NCBI GenBank assembly: GCA_009380095.1
Contig: WHSL01000009.1
Location: 1 to 56,861 of the forward strand
DNA: 56,861 nucleotides
From: Streptosporangiales bacterium
GTDB lineage: Bacteria; Actinomycetota; Actinomycetes; Streptosporangiales; Streptosporangiaceae
Direction: 5' to 3'
Part shown: positions 56,194 through 56,861 of the stretch, piece by piece
Position numbering within the stretch: position 1 is the first letter of the stretch
Layout of the letters: each line of letters opens with the position of its first letter
Program-made: the position numbers and the translations under genes
Notes under the pieces: model-generated
Database searches by the model: none
Told to the model about the DNA's origin: nothing
What the model saw: only the letters and a program-made list of their open reading frames with translations

Positions 56194-56446
56194 GAGTGGT
56201 CCTCCTCTGTGCGGGCGGCCCGCGGGCGGCCCGCCTCGGTTAGTCCTGACGCCCTGGCGCGCCCGCCGCGTCCTGCCGGACGCGGACCGCTGGGCTCACC
56301 TCCACCGATTCCGCCGGTGGCGTGGGGCGTGCGATATGCCGGCACCTTCGGTGGCGGGGGCGGAGGACGAGGATTCGTCCGCCGCGGCCTCGCTCACCTC
56401 GGGGGCCGACTCATGAGTTTACCGGCCGAGACGGGCCGTCGGTGAA
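56194..56446 (-). promoter_or_regulatory. Likely rpsB promoter and about 215-base 5' leader
   Basis: TAAACT (56421-56416, minus strand) is a plausible -10 with TTCACC (56446-56441) 19 bases upstream, giving a transcript start about 215 bases before the rpsB ATG. The leader holds at least one clean stem (GCGTCC/GGACGC at 56268-56283), direct GGGCGGCCC repeats near the RBS, and no gene. A leader of this size upstream of rpsB is consistent with S2 autogenous control, but the fold cannot be tied to a known RNA family here. The remaining 56447-56547 holds nothing else recognised. Confidence 0.4.
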
Positions 56447-56547
56447 TCGTCCACAGGGCCGTCTCAATGGATCTTCTCGCTCGGGAGTTTTCCCCAGAAC
56501 GTGATTCGCCTCTCCGGGGGCCCACCCCCACGCTCCACCCTCGGAAC

Positions 56548-56861
56548 ATGACGACGCAACACCGCCACCCCACCACTCCGCACACCCCCGCGGAGACGCC
56601 CCTCCCCACCGCGCGCACCCCCACGGACCTGCAACTTGTCCCGACACCGCGCCGACGGTCAGAGGTATCGCCAAGGCTCCTGGGCTACCTGCTGCTACTG
56701 CAGTCACTGCCGTGGCTCGTACTGCCGACACCCCCGTGGGTGCCCTCCCTGCCGCCCCCCTCACTGCCCTCGCTGCCGTCCCCGCCCTCGTTGCCCTCGC
56801 TGCCGGGCCTGCCCTCGCTGCCGTCCCCGCCCTCGTTGCCCTCGCTGCCGGGCCTGCCCTC
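56548..56861 (+). CDS. Start of a divergent Pro/Leu-rich secreted or membrane protein (runs off the window)
   Basis: From the ATG at 56548 the frame stays open to the last base (about 104 residues). It has a His/Pro/Thr-rich N-terminus with RRRSEV, then a hydrophobic core (LLGYLLLLQSLPWLVLP) that fits a signal peptide or anchor, followed by Pro/Leu/Ser repeats. In actinobacteria an M23-type peptidase is often encoded divergently from rpsB and could be this gene, but its catalytic part lies outside the window. A weak RBS precedes the ATG. Confidence 0.45.
   Translation, partial: MTTQHRHPTTPHTPAETPLPTARTPTDLQLVPTPRRRSEVSPRLLGYLLLLQSLPWLVLPTPPWVPSLPPPSLPSLPSPPSLPSLPGLPSLPSPPSLPSLPGLP
56770..56861 (+). 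repeat. 45-bp tandem repeat at the right edge (at least two copies)
   Basis: The unit starting TCGCTGCCGTCCCCG at 56770 is repeated exactly 45 bases later at 56815 and is cut by the window end. It encodes a 15-residue Leu/Pro/Ser/Gly repeat in the divergent gene. Shorter CTGCCCTCG steps occur within the unit. Confidence 0.8.

Overview
The window is a very GC-rich actinomycete chromosome segment with strong G/C third positions, frequent GTG and TTG starts, and start/stop overlaps inside operons. The order rpsB-tsf-pyrH-frr-cdsA-rlmN (right end, minus strand) and dxr-site-2 protease-ispG (left end, minus strand) is the usual actinobacterial arrangement. Secreted serine proteases, many one-component regulators and a large catabolic repertoire fit a soil actinomycete of the Streptosporangiales/Streptomyces kind. 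The exact genus cannot be read from the sequence.

Layout. 1-3.2 kb: a GNAT protein, a small winged-helix regulator with a possible leaderless promoter, and a membrane serine hydrolase. 3.2-6.9 kb: MEP isoprenoid genes ispG and dxr around a site-2 protease. 7-19.8 kb: accessory genes, namely two paralogous secreted proteases, methyltransferases, a TetR repressor with a clear operator, a PotD-like binding protein, YciI, YceI and SnoaL-like proteins, mixed with broken genes. 19.8-25.3 kb: an aminotransferase-mmsA pair, an SPFH lipoprotein and a PucR regulator. 25.3-33.5 kb: a secreted esterase, a SWIM/SNF2 pair, a PHB-depolymerase-type esterase and a UGT-like glycosyltransferase. 33.5-44.8 kb: a coherent catabolic island with an enamidase-like amidohydrolase, an LLM oxidoreductase, a NitT/TauT-type ABC transporter, a three-subunit molybdenum hydroxylase and a FadR-type GntR regulator. 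44.9-49.4 kb: a DUF4143 ATPase behind a 17-bp inverted repeat, then a run of gene remnants. 49.4 kb to the end: the housekeeping block with rlmN, a SUFU-domain gene, cdsA, frr, pyrH, tsf and rpsB, and the start of a divergent Pro-rich secreted or membrane protein.

Two themes stand out. First, the 33.5-44.8 kb island looks like a self-contained uptake and degradation system for an N-heterocycle. It combines Mo-hydroxylation, a flavin/F420 step and hydrolytic ring opening, and it shares a GGATCC-pair motif at its divergent promoter and before its regulator. Second, at least eleven genes have lost internal or terminal segments at sharp junctions with no insertion sequence nearby. These include a PucR/GABA-aminotransferase pair that lost both starts together, a TetR N-terminus joined to a glycosyltransferase gene, and a polyamine-catabolism graveyard at 46.3-48.0 kb. 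This is either extensive gene decay or a systematic assembly problem, and it should be resolved first. About 42 kb separates rlmN from dxr, two genes that normally lie close together in actinobacteria.
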